64,000 bases of DNA. Origin: Phormidium tenue FACHB-1052. Its GTDB lineage: Bacteria; Cyanobacteriota; Cyanobacteriia; Phormidesmidales; Phormidesmidaceae. Position 1 is the stretch's first letter; each line of letters opens with the position of its first letter. The notes below the pieces were generated by a model. The model had not been told where the DNA came from, did not search any database, and was given only the letters and a program-made list of their open reading frames with translations. Of the stretch, positions 1 to 8,716 are shown in pieces. The stretch is from the NCBI RefSeq assembly GCF_014696675.1, contig NZ_JACJQN010000009.1, forward strand, positions 179,217-243,216, in the 5' to 3' direction. The position numbers and the translations under genes are program-made.

Positions 1-948
1 GGTGCCAATCACACGACCCTGTGAGTCGAGGATGGACTGGTTGAAGTTGAACCCGTTCAGGTTGAACGCCATGGTGCTGATGCCCAAGGAGGTAAACCAG
101 ATGCCAATCACTGGCCACGCACCCAGGAAGAAGTGCAGTGAACGAGAGTTGTTGAAGCTGGCGTATTGGAAGATCAACCGACCGAAGTAGCCGTGGGCCG
201 CAACGATGTTGTAGGTCTCTTCTTCCTGACCAAACTTGTAGCCGTAGTTCTGTGACTCGGTCTCGGTGGTCTCACGCACCAGAGACGAGGTCACCAGCGA
301 ACCGTGCATGGCGGAGAACAGCGAACCACCGAACACACCGGCCACACCCAACATGTGGAAGGGGTGCATCAGGATGTTGTGCTCAGCCTGGAACACCAGC
401 ATGAAGTTGAAGGTACCGGAGATACCCAGAGGCATGCCGTCTGAGAAGGAGCCTTGACCCAGGGGGTAAATCAGGAACACGGCGGTTGCAGCAGCTACAG
501 GAGCGCTGTAAGCGACGCAGATCCAGGGGCGCATGCCCAGGCGGTAGGAAAGTTCCCACTCACGACCCATGTAGCAGAAGACGCCGATGAGGAAGTGGAA
601 AATTACCAACTGGTAAGGGCCACCGTTGTACAGCCACTCATCGAGGGAAGCGGCTTCCCAGATGGGGTAGAAGTGCAGGCCGATAGCGTTAGACGAGGGC
701 ACAACCGCACCAGAGATGATGTTGTTGCCGTACATCAAAGAGCCAGCTACGGGCTCACGGATGCCGTCGATGTCAACGGGAGGGGCGGCGATGAACGCGA
801 TGACGAAGCAAGCGGTCGCAGCGAGCAGCGTGGGGATCATCAGTACGCCGAACCAGCCCACATACAGGCGGTTCTCGGTGCTGGTCACCCACTGGCAAAA
901 CTGCTCCCACAGAGAGGCGCTCTCGCGCCGCTGTAGAGTCGTGGTCAT
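1..948 (-). CDS. psbA: Photosystem II reaction-centre D1 protein, C-terminus cut by window edge
   Basis: Encodes D1, the thylakoid core subunit that with D2 binds the P680 chlorophylls, pheophytin, QB and most Mn4CaO5 ligands. The reverse strand reads [20 protein letters not shown] at the N-terminus and continues collinearly through the five-helix D1 sequence to ...SQGRVIGT at codon 316. About 44 residues of the usual 360, including the processed tail, lie beyond base 1. Residue 130 is Glu (GREWELSYR), the signature of the high-light/stress D1 form rather than the Gln130 form. The start ATG is at 948, with AAGGA about 12 nt upstream. A sigma-70-like promoter lies upstream. Identification is secure; the isoform call rests on residue 130 alone. 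Confidence 0.98.
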   Translation of the reverse strand, partial: MTTTLQRRESASLWEQFCQWVTSTENRLYVGWFGVLMIPTLLAATACFVIAFIAAPPVDIDGIREPVAGSLMYGNNIISGAVVPSSNAIGLHFYPIWEAASLDEWLYNGGPYQLVIFHFLIGVFCYMGREWELSYRLGMRPWICVAYSAPVAAATAVFLIYPLGQGSFSDGMPLGISGTFNFMLVFQAEHNILMHPFHMLGVAGVFGGSLFSAMHGSLVTSSLVRETTETESQNYGYKFGQEEETYNIVAAHGYFGRLIFQYASFNNSRSLHFFLGAWPVIGIWFTSLGISTMAFNLNGFNFNQSILDSQGRVIGT

Positions 949-1023
949 GATGTATTAGTCCTTGGTATTTATCGATTCAAGGTACATGGGCCAACCGTTT
1001 AGATTTGTAACCCATGTGAGTAA

Positions 1024-1052
1024 ACCATACCGCAGTTATGGAGTTTTGTAAA
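1024..1052 (-). promoter_or_regulatory. Probable psbA promoter
   Basis: On the reverse strand TTTACA (1047-1052) and TATGGT (1024-1029) are separated by exactly 17 bases, a good sigma-70 type match, and lie about 75 bases upstream of the psbA ATG. This predicts a 5' leader of roughly 70 nt, as is usual for light-regulated psbA. The transcription start itself is inferred. Confidence 0.6.
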
Positions 1053-1173
1053 CAAACATTCTGTCGAAATTTAATTTCTAGGGTCGCTGAGGAGAAGGTG
1101 TATATTCTCGCATTAGCCCTGTACCCCTTGATTACATAGGATTTATCAGGGTCACCAGGCTATATAAAGATTC

Positions 1174-1193
1174 TGAGCTGCGATCGCAGCTCA
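1174..1193. repeat. 20-bp perfect palindrome built on a HIP1 site
   Basis: TGAGCTGCGATCGCAGCTCA is a perfect palindrome centred on the HIP1 octamer GCGATCGC, in the space between the cytM stop and the psbA promoter. It could fold as a terminator stem for cytM on the reverse strand, but no T-run follows it there. Confidence 0.5.
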
Positions 1194-1253
1194 GCCGCAA
1201 CCCGCCCATAATTCTCATAAAACTCTGTAACAATCAATCGCTGTAGAAAGTGG

Positions 1254-1643
1254 TTACAGCTTCTCTAGGTAAATCAATAGATCAGCCATGTCCTGAGGCT
1301 CGGGCTGAAACTGAGGCATGGGAGGGGTTTGACCGCTGATGACCTGTTTTATCAAGCCAACCTTGGTTTTGTGGTCAGACACACCCAACAACTTAGGCCC
1401 GACTTCGCCGGTAGCTTCAAGGCCGTGGCATACGGCACAGTTCATTTTAAAGATTGCTTCGCCTCGGCTGCCATTGCCCTCTAGGGAGAGCACCTGGTGA
1501 ACATAGGGATCAGCGGCCTGAGAATAGCGCACGGCTACAACGCTCAGCACAACCGCTGTTACCAAACCCACAGCAATCAAAGCAGCCTTCTTTAGCAGGC
1601 TGCTCAGGTCTTCGGTCTGCTTGTCTAGCGTTTCTTGTGCCAA
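1254..1643 (-). CDS. cytM: Cytochrome cM
   Basis: Small membrane-anchored c-type cytochrome of cyanobacteria, implicated in respiratory or photosynthetic electron flow and stress. Of 129 residues, about 19-43 form one hydrophobic anchor. A haem-binding CAVCH follows at about 70-74, and the distal Met ligand lies in the typical QTPPMPQFQP segment. The segment ISGQTPPMPQF and the C-terminal MADLLIYLE pattern match CytM specifically. The start codon is TTG at 1643 and no Shine-Dalgarno is visible, so the true start could be slightly internal. The gene is codirectional with psbA but separated by about 300 bases, so it is probably not an operon partner. Confidence 0.9.
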   Translation of the reverse strand: MAQETLDKQTEDLSSLLKKAALIAVGLVTAVVLSVVAVRYSQAADPYVHQVLSLEGNGSRGEAIFKMNCAVCHGLEATGEVGPKLLGVSDHKTKVGLIKQVISGQTPPMPQFQPEPQDMADLLIYLEKL

Positions 1644-2117
1644 GGGAGGAAATGTATTTTCAACTAAATGTTACGTACTTTTAAGAACCGAAAACCGGTT
1701 TGCCACAGAATCTTAAGGATTCTGTCTAGAGAATGCCCATTTTTGCGCCAAGTCATAGCCTACTCACCTCAGTGGTTGATCCTTTGGCCTGAGATAGTAC
1801 TTGTTAGTAGGTACTCCTCTCGCTGAGACCGCATTCGTCTACTTCAATGGGCCGTGCCGGTCTAGAAGCCAATGATTGGCCTACGGTGCGATGGCCTTGG
1901 GGAAACGGCCCAGCACTTGCGAAGAGATTGCGCCAGCGATCGTTGCCTGCTCAACAGCACGCCTGGCCTGTAACGAAGGTCAGCACTACTACCCATGATG
2001 CGGTTCAGATGGAGCAAACCTGGGTGGAGCCTCACGTCATTTAGCAGAGTCTGCTCTCGGTTTTGCGGTTAGGCACTTTTTCACTGCTGGGGTTTGCCTT
2101 TTCACAATTAAACTGTC
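1644..2117. other. Intergenic region without a convincing gene
   Basis: Upstream of cytM on the reverse strand. Open frames here are short, with no recognisable protein or start signals. I see no RNA gene or strong hairpin. It merges into the decayed coding region that follows. Confidence 0.5.
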
Positions 2118-2420
2118 ATGACCTCGTCTAGTGAAAGTACTCAGGGTTTTCAAGCCTCTCAGAGTTTTCTAGAGGCTCATTTTCACCCCACGTTCATTGT
2201 GAAATGTATCGTGCCGGAGCTGAAGGCAGAGGCTTTGTTTCAACAGTGGCATAACCGACTAGCAGAGGCAGCGAGCTAGTTTGAGGGTCATACTCGCGTC
2301 GATAGTGATCAATAGTTTGATTCCTTCATCAATTTTGACCTGAGCGGTGATGCCAAGGGTGAGGCAGATCTTGAGCTTTTGGCTACGCCCGGTCTACCGA
2401 CTGACGGCATTGCAAACTGA
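2118..2420 (+). pseudogene. Possible decayed gene with two in-frame stops
   Basis: From ATG 2118 the frame reads 53 protein-like codons to TAG (2277-2279). The same frame continues past a second TAG (2313-2315) to TGA at 2418 with protein-like composition (for example FINFDLSGDAKGEADLELL). The continuity of sensible sequence across two stops suggests a pseudogene. The family is not recognised. It overlaps in another frame with the small hydrophobic reading frame at 2350-2514, and the last part of the ancestral protein could have moved into that frame by a frameshift. Confidence 0.35.
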
Positions 2421-2514
2421 CCTAATTGGCGCTGGCCTGGTGTTTGCTGCTCTTGGTTTCATGGCCAACGTGTTCACCTATCTAACCTGGGAAAGCGGCT
2501 TAGGAAAAGAGTGA
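2350..2514 (+). CDS. Possible 54-residue single-span membrane protein
   Basis: ATG 2350 opens 54 codons ending in TGA 2512-2514. Residues 1-22 are basic (MPRVRQILSFWLRPVYRLTA). A clear membrane span of about 20 residues follows (DLIGAGLVFAALGFMANVF), then a short tail ending SGLGKE. The composition is typical of a genuine small membrane protein. No clear ribosome site precedes it. It may instead be the frameshifted end of the decayed gene starting at 2118. No family assigned. Confidence 0.4.
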   Translation: MPRVRQILSFWLRPVYRLTALQTDLIGAGLVFAALGFMANVFTYLTWESGLGKE

Positions 2515-2594
2515 TAAACAACCGAATTGGCCAATTGCTTTAAAGCAAGTTCCACAAATGGTTACACTACTCGCAGAAAAAAGCGGGTGGAGCT

Positions 2595-3482
2595 ATGGAG
2601 TCGAGCTTTTTAACGGCGGTTTTTTTGCCCCTGGCCTTGTTTGCGGTCATGCTGGGCATGGGGTTGGGGCTGAGAATTGATGATTTTACAAGGGTGTTGG
2701 TGTACCCCAAAGCAGTGGTGGTGGGGCTGCTGGCTCAGCTGGTAATGCTCCCGATTTTGGGGTTCGCGCTGGCGTCGATTTTTCCGCTGACTCCCGAGCT
2801 GGCGGTCGGGGTGATGATTTTAGCGGCCTGCCCTGGAGGGCCAACCTCAAACCTGATTACCTATCTGGCGCGGGGAAATGTGGCTCTGTCGATTACCCTG
2901 ACGGCGATGAGTAGCTTAATTACGGTGTTTACCATTCCCCTGGTGGTGAACCTGGCGATGGGGGCGTTTTTAGGCGAAGCTACTACTCTGAGTCTGCCGG
3001 TGGGGGCAACGGTGATTCAGATCGCCGTGATTACGCTGATTCCGGTAGCGATGGGCATGGCGCTGCACCACTACCGGCCAGGGTTCGCCGCCCAGGTGGA
3101 GCGGAGTGTTAAGTGGCTTTCATTGGGGTTGCTGGGGCTGATTATTGCGGGCCTGCTGGTACAGCAGCGGGCGAATGTGGTGGGCTTTTTTGCCCAGGTG
3201 GGCCTGGTGACGCTGGCGTTGAATCTGGCGGCGATGGCCTTGGGCTATGTCATTGCTGTAGCAGCTAAGCTCGATCGCCCCAGCGCCACGGCGATTACGG
3301 TGGAGGTAGGCATTCAGAATGGCACGCTGGCGATCGCCATTGCCAGCGCCCCCACCCTGCTCAACCAGCCAGACCTAGCGATTCCGGCGGCGATCTATAG
3401 CCTGCTGATGTTTGCCACGGGCGGGGCTTTTGCCGGGTGGGCCACCCGGCAAAGCTCAAGGGAACAAACTCCCGTTGGTTAA
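2595..3482 (+). CDS. Bile acid:sodium symporter family (BASS/SBF) transporter
   Basis: A 295-residue polytopic inner-membrane protein with about nine to ten hydrophobic segments covering nearly its whole length. The motif AACPGGPTSNLITYLARGN (about residues 76-94) is the conserved crossover region of the bile acid:Na+ symporter fold, and EVGIQNGTLA near residue 237 is the second conserved motif. Members move organic anions such as pyruvate or steroid-like acids with Na+; the substrate here cannot be read from sequence. GGTGGAG lies just before ATG 2595. A strong terminator follows 20 bases after the stop, so it is monocistronic. Confidence 0.85.
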   Translation: MESSFLTAVFLPLALFAVMLGMGLGLRIDDFTRVLVYPKAVVVGLLAQLVMLPILGFALASIFPLTPELAVGVMILAACPGGPTSNLITYLARGNVALSITLTAMSSLITVFTIPLVVNLAMGAFLGEATTLSLPVGATVIQIAVITLIPVAMGMALHHYRPGFAAQVERSVKWLSLGLLGLIIAGLLVQQRANVVGFFAQVGLVTLALNLAAMALGYVIAVAAKLDRPSATAITVEVGIQNGTLAIAIASAPTLLNQPDLAIPAAIYSLLMFATGGAFAGWATRQSSREQTPVG

Positions 3483-3501
3483 AGATCGTTTGCCTAGCAC
3501 A

Positions 3502-3534
3502 ATGCCCTGGGCCGCTATGGCCCAGGGCATTTTT
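3502..3534 (+). terminator. Rho-independent terminator of the SBF transporter gene
   Basis: Perfect 12-bp stem ATGCCCTGGGCC / GGCCCAGGGCAT with loop GCTAT, followed by TTTT. It sits between the plus-strand transporter and the reverse-strand gene ending at 3561, so it may work in both directions. Confidence 0.9.
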
Positions 3535-3560
3535 AGTACAAATCAGACGACCTGATTGAC

Positions 3561-3929
3561 CTAAGCGCCAACCAGACCAACAGAACTGAGGATGAAGTTG
3601 AGAATTGAACTGATGATGGCCAGGGCGATCGCGCCAAGAATCGCGCTCCAAATCCCGTAGCGCAGCCGGAAGCCCTCGATCAGCCAGGCGGCCAGGCCAA
3701 ACACAATGATCGCCCCAATCAGCGGAATCAGACCCAGACTGATGACAGCGAACCCAGTGCGCAGGGCGCTGGGAAAGAAACTCCAGAAACCGTTAAACGC
3801 ACCGATAATCGCGCCCCCCAGCAGCGCCTTGACGGGGCTATCAATTTCGACTCCAATGGGCGGAATCTTAGAAATAATCAGCAGGCTAATAGCCAGTACG
3901 ACGACACTAATTAAAAATCCAATCAGCAT
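3561..3929 (-). CDS. Phage-holin-IV-like (YvlD-type) small membrane protein
   Basis: A 122-residue protein made almost entirely of four hydrophobic helices separated by short loops. The PxxIGVEID segment after helix 1, the glycine-rich GGAIIGAFN and the helix-3 PLIGAIIVF pattern resemble the four-TM 'phage holin family' proteins common as chromosomal genes in cyanobacteria. These are not known to be lytic; their function is unknown. GAGGAG lies 10 bases before the ATG at 3929, fixing the start. No partner gene adjoins it. Confidence 0.65.
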   Translation of the reverse strand: MLIGFLISVVVLAISLLIISKIPPIGVEIDSPVKALLGGAIIGAFNGFWSFFPSALRTGFAVISLGLIPLIGAIIVFGLAAWLIEGFRLRYGIWSAILGAIALAIISSILNFILSSVGLVGA

Positions 3930-4182
3930 TGGTATTTCTCCTCACACAGGTAAACGATGGGGTTTGTCAGAACAGGAAAATTAGCTCAGAAGGGCGGCTG
4001 GCCCATGCACCTGAAATTATCGAGCATAGAATAGCAATTGCTACAGTTTTTCGCTTTATCTCGGGGAAATTGAGGTTAGGTTGGCTCTGGCGCGGTCTTT
4101 TACGCTTTAGGGCGCTTGATCTGAAGCTATCTATACCATGAACCTCTAGAGGACAATTGATTTGCCCCTGGTCTGGAGTTGG

Positions 4183-4713
4183 TTAAACTGCCAGCCCCAG
4201 GGCCGTGCCCATTTTGTTGAGCACATCGCTTTCTTTATCACTGATGCGGCTGGAGCCGATGCCTAAAATGCCGCCCTCCCGATGGGCCTCGGCAACCTTG
4301 GTGGCTACGCCAATTAGCCATTGCTTAAGTTCGCTGGCTTGCACCCCAGTAACTTTGGTGTCTAGAATGGCCGCGACCGTTTGCAGATGGGCGATCGCAT
4401 AGTCGCGCCCATCTTTAGCGCTTTTGAAGGTTTGCATCAGGCCCAGCAGTTCAAACTGTTTTTTAAGCAGCAGCTGCTCCCCAGCTAGCAGGTCGGCGGC
4501 ATCCAGTTCGGCAATGCTGCTGATCAGGGTTGGGGCCAGGTCGCCCACGGCATCGCTTTGCTGAATTGCGTCGGCGACAATGGCGACCCCAGACTTAACC
4601 TCCTGCAAAAACAAAATCGGGTCAACCCGATCGGCCAGGCAAACACCCATGACCGCCTGCATTGGAGCCTGAAGCAGCGCTGACCATTCCTCGGCAGTAA
4701 AGTTTTCTCGCAT
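4183..4713 (-). CDS. Conserved helical protein of unknown function
   Basis: 176 residues, predicted soluble and all-helical, with no signal peptide or membrane span. Visible features are a hydrophobic core segment (LQAPMQAVMGVCLADRVDP) and a Gly-rich patch EGGILGIGSSRISDKE near residues 147-162. That patch is followed by a short helix reminiscent of TerB-like helical bundle ends, but I cannot assign a family. It is transcribed alone, divergently from the EamA transporter, with 100 bases between them. Confidence 0.7.
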   Translation of the reverse strand: MRENFTAEEWSALLQAPMQAVMGVCLADRVDPILFLQEVKSGVAIVADAIQQSDAVGDLAPTLISSIAELDAADLLAGEQLLLKKQFELLGLMQTFKSAKDGRDYAIAHLQTVAAILDTKVTGVQASELKQWLIGVATKVAEAHREGGILGIGSSRISDKESDVLNKMGTALGLAV

Positions 4714-4816
4714 AAGAGCGCCCTGTCTTATTGCCTAAAGCTATGCCTAACCATATCGACCAAATATATGAAAACTCTAACGGCTTCCTACGTTACATCT
4801 CTGCTGAGGTTCGCCC

Positions 4817-5686
4817 ATGGCCCGTGCTACATCTGCCCTGCTTCAGGTACATGCGTCAGTGTTTTTGTTTGGGCTGGCGGGGTTGTTTGGCAAGTTTTTG
4901 GCGCTGCCCGCCACGGTGATTGTGCTAGGACGGACTGGGTTTGCCGCGTTGGCCTTGGGGTTGGCACTCGCCTTGGAGCAGCGGTCGGCTCGCCTGGGCA
5001 CCGGCAAAGATGGGGTGGGGATGGTCCTGCTGGGGGCGCTGCTGGCCTTTCACTGGGTAAGCTTTTTTCTCAGCATTCAGCTAGCGACGGTAGCAGTGGG
5101 GCTGCTAACATTTTCGAGCTTTCCGGTGTTTGTGACGGTGCTAGAGCCGCTGCTGTTTAAGACGACCTGGCGCTGGCGAGATGGGGCGATCGCGGCTTTA
5201 GTCGTGCTCGGCGTTGCCCTGGTAATTCCTGAATACCGGCTGGGATCGGCGACGACCCTGGGAGCAGTTTGGGGACTGCTGTCAGGGCTGTCGTTCGCGC
5301 TGCTGCAATTGCTCAATAAAGGCTACCGGCAGCGCTACTCGGCAGTGGCGATCGCGTTTTATCAAAACCTGTTTGCCTGCCTCAGCCTGCTGGTGGTCAC
5401 GCCGGTTCCGAGTCTGTCTCTCACCCCTGAAGAAGTGGGGCTACTGCTGGTGCTGGGGGTGCTATGTACGGCTCTGGCCCACACCTTATTTATCGAAAGC
5501 TTGGCGGTGCTGCGTACCCAAACCGCCAGCGTGATCAGCAGCTTAGAGACGGTTTATGGCATTGCCCTGGCGGCACTGCTGCTGGGCGAACGGCCCAACC
5601 TCCGTACCCTGGTGGGCGGGGCGGTTGTGTTAGGTACGACGCTCTGGGCGAGCTGGCCCGATCAATCGTCGTCAGAATCGGGCTAA
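4817..5686 (+). CDS. EamA/DMT-family transporter
   Basis: 289 residues forming ten hydrophobic segments arranged as two EamA repeats (about 8-140 and 145-280). The second repeat carries the typical [20 protein letters not shown] ending. Drug/metabolite transporters of this type export amino acids, nucleobases or other small metabolites; the substrate is not evident. ATG 4817 gives a conventional N-terminus. The gene is followed 16 bases later by the remnant of an arsenite pump, so the junction may mark a past deletion or rearrangement. Confidence 0.85.
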   Translation: MARATSALLQVHASVFLFGLAGLFGKFLALPATVIVLGRTGFAALALGLALALEQRSARLGTGKDGVGMVLLGALLAFHWVSFFLSIQLATVAVGLLTFSSFPVFVTVLEPLLFKTTWRWRDGAIAALVVLGVALVIPEYRLGSATTLGAVWGLLSGLSFALLQLLNKGYRQRYSAVAIAFYQNLFACLSLLVVTPVPSLSLTPEEVGLLLVLGVLCTALAHTLFIESLAVLRTQTASVISSLETVYGIALAALLLGERPNLRTLVGGAVVLGTTLWASWPDQSSSESG

Positions 5687-5702
5687 CCCAGGCCGCAAAA
5701 CG

Positions 5703-6044
5703 GTGAATGAACTCTCGCTAATTGCGGTGCCCTTGTTCATTCAAACCAACTTTATTTTTCTGATCACCTACGTGGCCGGGCAAAAGCTGGGGTTGGCCTA
5801 CGAAGATGCGGCCCCGGCGGCGCTGATTGGGGCGAGTAACCACTTTGAGGTGGCGATCGCCACGGCAGTCACCCTCTTTGGCCTCAACTCCGGGGCGGCC
5901 CTCGCCACCGTCGTGGGGGTGCTGATCGAGGTGCCCGTCATGCTCATGCTGGTGGAATTTTGCAAGCGCACCGCCTTCTGGTTTCCCCGCCATCCCGAGA
6001 CAGCCACCCTGCGGGATCCGCGCTGCATTCAGCCTAGCGAATAG
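5703..6044 (+). pseudogene. 3' remnant of an ACR3-family arsenite efflux pump
   Basis: The 113 residues match only the C-terminal third of ACR3-type As(III) exporters, which are normally about 350 residues. Visible are the conserved segments [21 protein letters not shown] and [22 protein letters not shown] with the final helix. The first six or so membrane helices, and the catalytic cysteine region, are absent. Directly upstream is an unrelated EamA gene. A protein of this length cannot form the ten-helix carrier, so it is called a truncated pseudogene. A broken arsH lies elsewhere in the window (32.0-32.7 kb), consistent with decay of a former arsenic-resistance set. Confidence 0.8.
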
Positions 6045-6229
6045 TTGCCCCTGCGAGTCTGGTTAGAAGACTTCCTGGGGAGTTGCAAGCTCACAGGGGG
6101 GCCTCCACCACTCATAGACGGTTCTCTAAACCACCGGCTTAAGCATAGGCATGAGGCCACCCACAACGGCCCTTTCTAGTCAAGCCCAGCAAGCTTTTCA
6201 CCAATCGGGCGGCCATCTCCGGACACTTT

Positions 6230-6270
6230 CTTAACCTCAGATTAATCTATAAAAAATCTTTTATTAATGT
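6230..6270 (+). promoter_or_regulatory. Pho box upstream of the pst operon
   Basis: Octamers CTTAACCT, ATTAATCT, AAAAATCT and ATTAATGT start at 6230, 6241, 6252 and 6263, each separated by 3 bases. This matches the cyanobacterial SphR/PhoB site (PyTTAAPyPyW repeated at 11-bp intervals). A -10-like TATTAT (about 6304-6309) follows at a suitable distance. It predicts induction of the pst genes under phosphate limitation through SphS-SphR. Confidence 0.85.
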
Positions 6271-6316
6271 TCGCTTGACCTTCTCTTGAAGCAGATACCT
6301 GATTATTATACCGGGC

Positions 6317-6349
6317 ATCAAATGCACGTTGGCGAATGGTGCATTTGAT
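6317..6349 (+). promoter_or_regulatory. Stable hairpin at the predicted 5' end of the pstS leader
   Basis: Perfect 11-bp inverted repeat ATCAAATGCAC (6317-6327) / GTGCATTTGAT (6339-6349) with an 11-nt loop. It begins about where transcription should start from the -10 element near 6304. No T-run follows, so it is not an obvious terminator. It could protect the roughly 300-nt pstS leader from decay, or be an operator. Confidence 0.5.
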
Positions 6350-6628
6350 TATATCTAAAACAGCTAAAGGTTATTTACAGTAATCTAAACGCGGTTACCA
6401 AGCCCATTTCATCTATAGATAAAGGTTGCCTTTTGCGGCATCCCATCGGTGATACAGTGTCAACAGACCCCCTTGAAAACGCACATCTTGTCTATCACAA
6501 AGCCCATTGGTGCGTTTGACAATTAGACCTTAAAAGCAATTGACAAAGGTTCTAACTATCTGGGTCAATGTAGCTGAAAATTTGCCGAATAAGTTCGTTA
6601 ACGCGTTGGATTTGGAGTGAGAAGAATC

Positions 6629-7675
6629 ATGGTTTTGAGTAAGAAAGTTTTGCGTGTAGGCTACTCCTCCGCATTGGTAGCAATGATGGCCAGTCTGGCC
6701 GCTTGCGGCGGTGGCTCTCAAACCGCAACTCCCGACGCTGGCACCACCGAAACCGCTGCTGGCTCTGAGCTATCGGGAACTGTTTTGGTAGACGGTTCCA
6801 GCACCGTTTTCCCCATCTCTGAAGCCATGGCTGAGGAATTTGGCACAGCTAACCCCGGCGTAGCGGTCACCGTTGGCGTATCGGGTACCGGCGGTGGCTT
6901 TAAGAAGTTTTGCGCGGGCGAAACCGACATTACTGGCGCGTCTCGCCCCATCAGTCAGGAAGAAATTGACCTCTGTGCTCAGGCCGGCATTGAGTATATC
7001 GAGCTGCCCATTGCTCTTGATGGTCTCACGGTGGTGGTCAACCCCGAGAATGATTTTGCGGAATGTCTCACTACTGACGAACTGCTAACCATATGGGAAC
7101 CCGAGGCCCAGGACAATATCACTAACTGGAACCAGGTTCGCGCTGACTTCCCCGATGCGCCCCTCGGCCTCTATGGTGCAGGCACCGACTCGGGTACCTA
7201 CGACTTCTTCATGGAAGCGATCGGTGCCGATGGCGAGAGCCGGGGCGACTACACCGCCAGCGAAGACGACAACGTGATTGTGCAGGGTGTCAGTAGCGAC
7301 ACCAACGGCCTTGGCTTCTTTGGTCTGGCCTATTTCATCGAAAACCAAGATAAGTTGAAGGCTGTGGCTATCGACAGCGGCAACGGCACTTGTGTAGAGC
7401 CCAGCGCTGAAACCGTTGCCGACGGCACCTACGTGCCCCTCTCTCGACCCGAGTTTATCTACGTCAAGCTAGATAAGGCAGATGACCCTGCTGTGGCAGC
7501 CTTTGTCAACTTCTACATCTCCCCCGACAATGCAGGCTTGGTAGATGAAGTTGGCTACGTCAGCGTACCCTCAGAGATCAATACCAAGGTCATTTCTCGC
7601 TTCGAGAACAAGACCACTGGCACCGTGTTTGAAGGCGGCTCCCCCATCGGCGTTAAGCTGGACGAAGTGCTCTAG
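6629..7675 (+). CDS. pstS: Phosphate ABC transporter substrate-binding lipoprotein
   Basis: Periplasmic-side phosphate-binding protein that delivers Pi to PstCA. ATG 6629 is preferred over an upstream in-frame GTG (6617) because GGAG (6614-6617) then sits 11 bases upstream. The 348-residue product starts with a lipoprotein signal ending at the lipobox SLAAC. The phosphate-binding core is visible in [38 protein letters not shown] and [12 protein letters not shown]. The C-terminus [13 protein letters not shown] is typical of cyanobacterial PstS/SphX. A Pho box and long leader precede it; an intrinsic terminator separates it from pstC. Confidence 0.95.
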   Translation: MVLSKKVLRVGYSSALVAMMASLAACGGGSQTATPDAGTTETAAGSELSGTVLVDGSSTVFPISEAMAEEFGTANPGVAVTVGVSGTGGGFKKFCAGETDITGASRPISQEEIDLCAQAGIEYIELPIALDGLTVVVNPENDFAECLTTDELLTIWEPEAQDNITNWNQVRADFPDAPLGLYGAGTDSGTYDFFMEAIGADGESRGDYTASEDDNVIVQGVSSDTNGLGFFGLAYFIENQDKLKAVAIDSGNGTCVEPSAETVADGTYVPLSRPEFIYVKLDKADDPAVAAFVNFYISPDNAGLVDEVGYVSVPSEINTKVISRFENKTTGTVFEGGSPIGVKLDEVL

Positions 7676-7736
7676 GCCGATCGCTTAAACGCCCTCTGGC
7701 TCAGCCTTTTCTGAGGTTTAGCCGATCGAGTTCCTG

Positions 7737-7767
7737 GGGGCCAGCGTTGACTGGCCCCTTATTTTTT
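7737..7767 (+). terminator. Intra-operon terminator between pstS and pstC
   Basis: Stem GGGGCCAG / CTGGCCCC with 6-nt loop CGTTGA, followed by TTATTTTTT, 60 bases after pstS and just before pstC. Partial termination here would give more PstS than the membrane and ATPase subunits, as expected for a binding-protein transporter. Confidence 0.85.
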
Positions 7768-7780
7768 AGAGTTCTGTATC

Positions 7781-8716
7781 ATGACGACAAACTCTTTGCC
7801 GCCCGAGCCAAACAACCTCTGGCAACCCAACCGAGGGCTCAACAAATGGGTCGAACGTGCCTTTATCTGGCTATTTGGCCTGTTTGCCCTGATCTCCGTC
7901 GCTACCACCTTCGGCATTGTCCTCTCACTGCTGTTTGAGACCGTAGAGTTCTTCAAAGACGTTCCCCTGTGGAACTTCTTCACCGATCGACAGTGGACTC
8001 CTCTGTTTTCGAACCCGCAGTTCGGCATCATGGTGCTGCTGAGCGCCACATTTTTAACCTCGCTGATTGCCTTACTTGTAGCGGTGCCCCTGGGCCTGCT
8101 CTCGGCCATCTACCTCAGCGAATATGCCTCCCCTAAACTGCGCAAGTGGCTCAAGCCCGCCCTAGAGATTTTGGCAGGGGTGCCCACGGTGGTCTACGGC
8201 TACTTCGCGTTGCTCCTGGTTACGCCCTTTCTCCAGACGTTTATCCCTCAGCTGGGCGGGTTCAATGCACTGAGTGCAGGCATCGTCATGGGCATTGCCA
8301 TTACGCCGCTGATTGCCTCCCTGAGCGAAGACGCCATCTATGCTGTGCCCAGCGCTCTTCGGGATGGCTCCTACGCATTAGGTCTCACCAAGCGAGAGAC
8401 GATTTTTGGTGTGGTGCTGCCCGCCGCCCTTTCGGGCATTGTGGCCTCGGTGATTTTGGCCGTTTCTCGGGCCGTAGGCGAAACCATGATTGTTGCTCTA
8501 GCGGCGGGGCAAAACCCTCGCCTGGGGCTCAACCCCTTTGTGCCGGTCATGACCATGACCGCCTACATTGTGCAGGTCAGCCTGGGCGACACCCCAGCGG
8601 GCTCGATCGCCTTCAAATCCATCTTTGCGGTGGGGATGACGCTGTTTTTGCTCACCCTGATATTCAACATCATTAGCTTCTGGTTTGTGCGCAAGTTTCG
8701 GGAGACCTACGAATGA
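7781..8716 (+). CDS. pstC: Phosphate ABC transporter permease PstC
   Basis: 311-residue inner-membrane permease with six main helices, one half of the Pi channel. The EAA-type loop that docks on PstB is visible as [20 protein letters not shown] followed by [15 protein letters not shown]. The order downstream of pstS and the PstC-specific GxNPRLG segment distinguish it from PstA. ATG 7781 lies only 14 bases after the intra-operon terminator's T-run. The stop overlaps the pstA start by four bases (ATGA), indicating translational coupling. Confidence 0.95.
   Translation: MTTNSLPPEPNNLWQPNRGLNKWVERAFIWLFGLFALISVATTFGIVLSLLFETVEFFKDVPLWNFFTDRQWTPLFSNPQFGIMVLLSATFLTSLIALLVAVPLGLLSAIYLSEYASPKLRKWLKPALEILAGVPTVVYGYFALLLVTPFLQTFIPQLGGFNALSAGIVMGIAITPLIASLSEDAIYAVPSALRDGSYALGLTKRETIFGVVLPAALSGIVASVILAVSRAVGETMIVALAAGQNPRLGLNPFVPVMTMTAYIVQVSLGDTPAGSIAFKSIFAVGMTLFLLTLIFNIISFWFVRKFRETYE

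Noticed and set aside
6373..6410. Possible second Pho box (GTTATTTA, TAATCTAA, CGGTTACC)
   Set aside because: Octamers deviate too far from PyTTAAPyPyW; the site at 6230-6270 is sufficient.
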